64,000 nucleotides of DNA from HNR sp040400085 (GTDB lineage Bacteria > Actinomycetota > Actinomycetes > Actinomycetales > Microbacteriaceae), in contig JBBAQX010000020.1 in the NCBI GenBank assembly GCA_040400085.1, positions 9,627 to 73,626 on the forward strand, given 5' to 3'. Below, piece by piece: positions 60,872 to 64,000 of the stretch; positions within the stretch are counted from its first letter, which is position 1; every line of letters starts with the position of its first letter. The notes beneath the pieces are model-generated. The model saw only the letters and a program-made list of their open reading frames with translations. It did no database searches and had not been told where the DNA came from. The position numbers and the translations under genes are program-made.

Positions 60872-62299
60872 TTACGCGTCCGTGGCGCCCGTGATTCCCG
60901 CCGTAGACTCGATCACGCCCAGCATTTTCTTGTGCAGGGCCTCGTAAAACATCGAGAGTGGAAACTCGTCGTCCATGATTAGGTCCGTCAATTCGCGGGG
61001 AGTCCCCGTGAGCGGCAGCGCATCCGGTCCCTTCGCCCAGACCGACGCCGGGTGTGGGGTTACCGTTGACGACACCAGCTCATAAGCGGCGAGCCAATGC
61101 GCAATCTTGGGCCTGTCGATCGAACGCCAGTACAGGTGATCTATGGCATCGCCCAGCTGGACCACGGCATCCGTTACCTGATCCCACTCGATGTCGAGCT
61201 TGGTGTCGGTCCAGTGCAACACGTGATGCTGGTGCATCCACGCGAAGAGCAGCTGCCCGCCGAGGCCATCGTAGTTGCGCTCGCGCGATCCGGTGAGCGC
61301 AAACCTGAAGATGCGGTCGAAGATCACGGCGTATTGAACTTGCTTGGCCCGTTCGAGGGTTTTGGTCTCGACATCGGTCAGCTCGGCTGGGTCGATGGCG
61401 GAGAGCCTCTCGACTATTCGCGCGCATTCCCGGAACGCGGTGAGGTCGCAGCGAAGCTCCTCGAGCGTGTACAGGTAGAACGGCATCCGTTGCTTGATCA
61501 TGAACGGATCAAACGGCAGGTCGCCGCGCATATGCGTGCGGTCGTGGATGAGGTCCCACATGATGAACGTTTCTTCGGCGACCGTTTGGTTGTCGAGGAT
61601 TCGTTGGGCGTCCTCCGGCAGTTCCAGATGGGTGATGGCCGCGGCCTCGCGGATCACGCGACGGAATCGCGCAGCCTCGCGGTCGGCAAAGATAGCGCCC
61701 CAGGTAAAGGGCGGAATCTCGCGCATCGCCACCGTCTCGGGGAATAGCACGGCCGAGTTGGTGTCGTATCCAGCGGTGAAATCAATGAAGCGGATGGGTA
61801 CAAACAGCTTGTTCCCATAGTCTCCGGCTTCCAGCGCGCTCACGAACTCGGGCCAGATCACCTCGATCAGCACGGCCTCGACGAGCCTCGACCTGCTCCC
61901 GTTCTGCGTGTACATCGGGAAAACTACGAGATGACGGATGCCGTCCTCCCGGTGATTCTGCGGCTGAAACTCCACGAGTGAGTCGAGAAAATCGGGCACG
62001 CCTACCCCGTTCTCGCTCCAGCGTCGGAAGTCGCGGGCCAGCGCCGTGAGATACGCGGCGTCGTGTGGAAACACCGGTGCCAGGGCGTCGACCTGCTCAG
62101 CCACGGTCTCGATCAGTTTTTGCGCGCGGGACAGGTGTGCGGCATCCGCAAGCGAACCGTCCTGATTCTGCAGGGTTTGCAGCTCTGTGGCGGCCTGCTT
62201 CAGTGCGAGCCAGCGGGGATCTTGTGCGATGTCTTCGACGACCTCGGGCTCTCCTACGATGGCCTTCACAGCGGGTGTGGTTGCGGGGTTAATGGACAT
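60872..62299 (-). CDS. DUF6421 family protein
   Basis: 475 residues, ATG preceded by GGAGG. Recognised as the actinobacterial DUF6421 family by the central segment IMWDLIHDRTHMRGDLPFDP and RMPFYLYTLEELRCDLTAFR. Conserved His, Asp and Glu residues (HDRTHMRGD, MHQHHVLHW) suggest a metal site, but no function is known to me. Ends with a clear terminator and stands divergent from the CoA transferase gene. Confidence 0.8.
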   Translation of the reverse strand: MSINPATTPAVKAIVGEPEVVEDIAQDPRWLALKQAATELQTLQNQDGSLADAAHLSRAQKLIETVAEQVDALAPVFPHDAAYLTALARDFRRWSENGVGVPDFLDSLVEFQPQNHREDGIRHLVVFPMYTQNGSRSRLVEAVLIEVIWPEFVSALEAGDYGNKLFVPIRFIDFTAGYDTNSAVLFPETVAMREIPPFTWGAIFADREAARFRRVIREAAAITHLELPEDAQRILDNQTVAEETFIMWDLIHDRTHMRGDLPFDPFMIKQRMPFYLYTLEELRCDLTAFRECARIVERLSAIDPAELTDVETKTLERAKQVQYAVIFDRIFRFALTGSRERNYDGLGGQLLFAWMHQHHVLHWTDTKLDIEWDQVTDAVVQLGDAIDHLYWRSIDRPKIAHWLAAYELVSSTVTPHPASVWAKGPDALPLTGTPRELTDLIMDDEFPLSMFYEALHKKMLGVIESTAGITGATDA

Positions 62300-62421
62300 G
62301 GTGAACCTCCAATCAGTCGAATAGGCGTGACGTGATCAGGCTACGCCGTTTCGCTCCCCGGTGTAAAGAGGATGCGTTGGGTTTCGTGCGCGCGGAGATT
62401 TTCGGGGCTAGGATCACGATT

Positions 62422-63858
62422 GTGAGCGTACACAATTCGATAGGGGATGCCTCCCCATACCTCCCAGCCCGTTTACCCGTTGCGACCCTGGCCGAGATGT
62501 CGGTCGACGCTGTTCGGAGGTCCGTCGACGAGTTGTGCCACGCTGCCGGACTGCCAACTGCTGGGGCAGAACGTTCGACCCCACAGCCGAGGGTCACCGA
62601 GCGCATCGCGGCCTCGTTTCGCAGCGATAAGCTCTACCGCGAAGACGGGCAGTCGATGAATGCCTTCGCCGAGTTGTCGGGGTTCTTTCAGGCGCAAGAC
62701 GGCTGGATCCGCACTCACGCGAACTATGAGCATCATCGGGTCAGGCTCCTTCGGCTGCTCGGCCTCGGGGAGGCTGCCGATCGACACGCCTTCGCTGCTC
62801 GGGTCGCAGAGATACCCGCCCAGGATTTTGAAGAGGGAGCCGAGGCTCTCGGGGCTATCGCCGTCCGTGTCAGGACCGAGCATGAATGGTCCAGCTCGCC
62901 GATGGGCTTAGCCGCCGTTTCGGGGCCGCTCGTGCTGACCGATCGCAACCCTGCGCTGCACCGCGCCGAATTACAACACCGCGCCGAATTACAGCACCGC
63001 GCCGAGGGCTCGCCCCGCCACTGGTTTGGTGAGGACCCGCGTCGACCGTTGAGGGGTATCCGTGTTCTCGACTTCACCAGGGTCATCGCGGGGCCCGTCG
63101 CGACCCGTACGCTTGCGCTCCTGGGGGCCGATGTGCTCCGGGTGGATTCACCCCGGCTGCCCGAGATCTCCTGGCAGCACCGCGACAGCGGACAGGGTAA
63201 ACGCAGTGCAAGCCTCGACCTGGCCACGTCGCAGGGGCTCGACACGGCTCAGGTGCTGCTCGATAGTGCCGACGTCTTCGTCACCGGCTACCGCCCTGGC
63301 TCCATCGAAGCGTTCGGCCTGCGCGTGCCCGCCGGGGTCGTGCATGCCACCATCGATGCGTGGGGCGAGGGCTCGCCATGGGCGGAACGTCGCGGGTTCG
63401 ACAGTATCGTTCAGGCGGCATCCGGTATTTCGTTGATCGAGGGTTCCGCGGATGCGCCCGGCGCGCTTCCCGCGCAGGCGCTCGATCACGCCACGGGGTA
63501 CCTCGTTGCTGCCTCGATAGTGGATGCCCTCACCGCCTCCCTCACCACCCCCGACGGTGCCCGCGTCCGAGGCTCGCTGGCCCGCACGGCGTCGTGGCTG
63601 CTCGCGGCAGGTGGTCGCGTTCCGCACCCTCCGGCGATTCAGGACCCTGGCCCCGATTGCGCCGTGACGCACAGCGTGCCGGCACCCAGCGCAAGCGCCC
63701 GTTGCTCAGCGAAACCTGGCTCAGCGACGCCTCGCTCAGTCACACCTCGTTCAGTCACACCTCGTTCAGTCACAACGGCGAGACCTGCGTTTGCCGAGTA
63801 CGATGACTACCCGTGGCCCGCGCGCTCCCTTGGCGCGGACGACCCGGCCTGGCGTTAG
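62422..63858 (+). CDS. CaiB/BaiF family CoA transferase
   Basis: About 478 residues from the GTG at 62422, supported by TAGGAT seven bases upstream. The C-terminal half has the family III motif RGIRVLDFTRVIAGPVATRT with the nearby LRVDSP, and SASLDLATSQGLD. It would move CoA between carboxylic acids. The N-terminal 190 residues are a divergent copy. Two tandem repeats lie in the gene: HRAELQ units (63 kb) and RSVTP units near the end, both probably in loops. The C-terminal domain seems short for the family. Confidence 0.8.
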   Translation: MSVHNSIGDASPYLPARLPVATLAEMSVDAVRRSVDELCHAAGLPTAGAERSTPQPRVTERIAASFRSDKLYREDGQSMNAFAELSGFFQAQDGWIRTHANYEHHRVRLLRLLGLGEAADRHAFAARVAEIPAQDFEEGAEALGAIAVRVRTEHEWSSSPMGLAAVSGPLVLTDRNPALHRAELQHRAELQHRAEGSPRHWFGEDPRRPLRGIRVLDFTRVIAGPVATRTLALLGADVLRVDSPRLPEISWQHRDSGQGKRSASLDLATSQGLDTAQVLLDSADVFVTGYRPGSIEAFGLRVPAGVVHATIDAWGEGSPWAERRGFDSIVQAASGISLIEGSADAPGALPAQALDHATGYLVAASIVDALTASLTTPDGARVRGSLARTASWLLAAGGRVPHPPAIQDPGPDCAVTHSVPAPSASARCSAKPGSATPRSVTPRSVTPRSVTTARPAFAEYDDYPWPARSLGADDPAWR

Positions 63859-64000
63859 CTCAATGTCTTCTGCCCGACCGTTTTCGCTCATCGTCCTACG
63901 ACCCACCCGACTTTCGCGGTTGGGGCCTAACTTACCCGGTTTCGGCGGCAGTTTCTAGTGGTCGATGCAACGCAACCATTACGCTGCCAACAGCAGCTTA
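63859..64000. other. Window end, no feature
   Basis: 142 bases after the CoA transferase stop. A single GGGGCCTAACTTACCC-like word resembles the repeat family, but nothing else was seen. Confidence 0.4.

Noticed and set aside
1..64000. tRNA, rRNA and other structured RNA genes
   Set aside because: Intergenic regions were read for cloverleaf ends and known riboswitch cores and none was convincing; a covariance-model search could still find one.

Overview
The window looks like a scaffold of a high-GC actinomycete, probably a member of the Microbacteriaceae. The clues are the GC-rich codon use, many GTG starts, an HspR-type heat-shock repressor with a HAIR operator, an MshA-type glycosyltransferase, a DUF6421 gene, LAXTG (class E sortase type) surface-protein tails, and repeated use of the hexamer GGATGC/GCATCC. 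The genus cannot be settled from the sequence alone. A 100-base run of N at 24056-24155 is an assembly gap.

Layout. 1-654: 5' part of a response-regulator/PIG-L deacetylase fusion. 767-9263: a LacI-controlled glycan-use locus (ABC importer, GH2 glycosidase, surface GH43 arabinanase-like enzyme) with three copies of one operator. 9397-13070: HspR, an rRNA-type methyltransferase, a GT4 glycosyltransferase and DUF1697. 13087-23901: an ABC-2 exporter, an MshA-like glycosyltransferase, a YhgE/Pip plus MMPL exporter pair with a divergent TetR gene, and RNase HI. 24366-26609: HAIR operator and an N-domain-less ClpB. 26824-46322: an L-fucose catabolic region (FadR-type regulator, SDR, FAH hydrolase, fuconate dehydratase, aldo/keto reductase, lactonase, FucU, ABC importer). 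Two AT-richer insertions interrupt it: a HEPN/MNT pair (27553-28553) and a class II lanthipeptide cluster (31269-38237). 46507-53727: LuxS and MTA/SAH nucleosidase, threonine aldolase, an AbiEi-like protein, a NatAB-like ABC exporter and an alcohol dehydrogenase. 53933-63858: a serine hydrolase with a membrane partner, a two-component system, proline dehydrogenase, a beta-propeller/PKD surface protein, DUF6421 and a CoA transferase.

The most interesting part is the lanthipeptide island. It encodes a 53-residue precursor whose C-terminal 20 residues align without gaps to the actagardine/michiganin/mersacidin lipid-II-binding type. Both residues of the actagardine fourth ring are replaced (Thr to Gly, Cys to Trp), and eight extra residues precede the ring region. 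A hairpin terminator separates the precursor gene from LanM, the C39-peptidase transporter LanT and an ABC pair likely to give immunity. The island is bracketed by an exact 27-bp direct repeat (30617-30643 and 38707-38733) that contains the presumed promoter/operator of the fucose genes. It therefore seems to have split a once divergent fucose regulon exactly at its control region.

Other system-level signals are the following. A mosaic family of GGCCCAAG/CTTGGGCC intergenic repeats recurs at about nine sites. Several genes show a -10-like TANNNT box 6-7 bases before the start codon, suggesting leaderless transcripts. An MMPL transporter carries a degenerate ABC-ATPase-like C-terminal domain. 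No tRNA, rRNA, CRISPR array, transposase or integrase was recognised.
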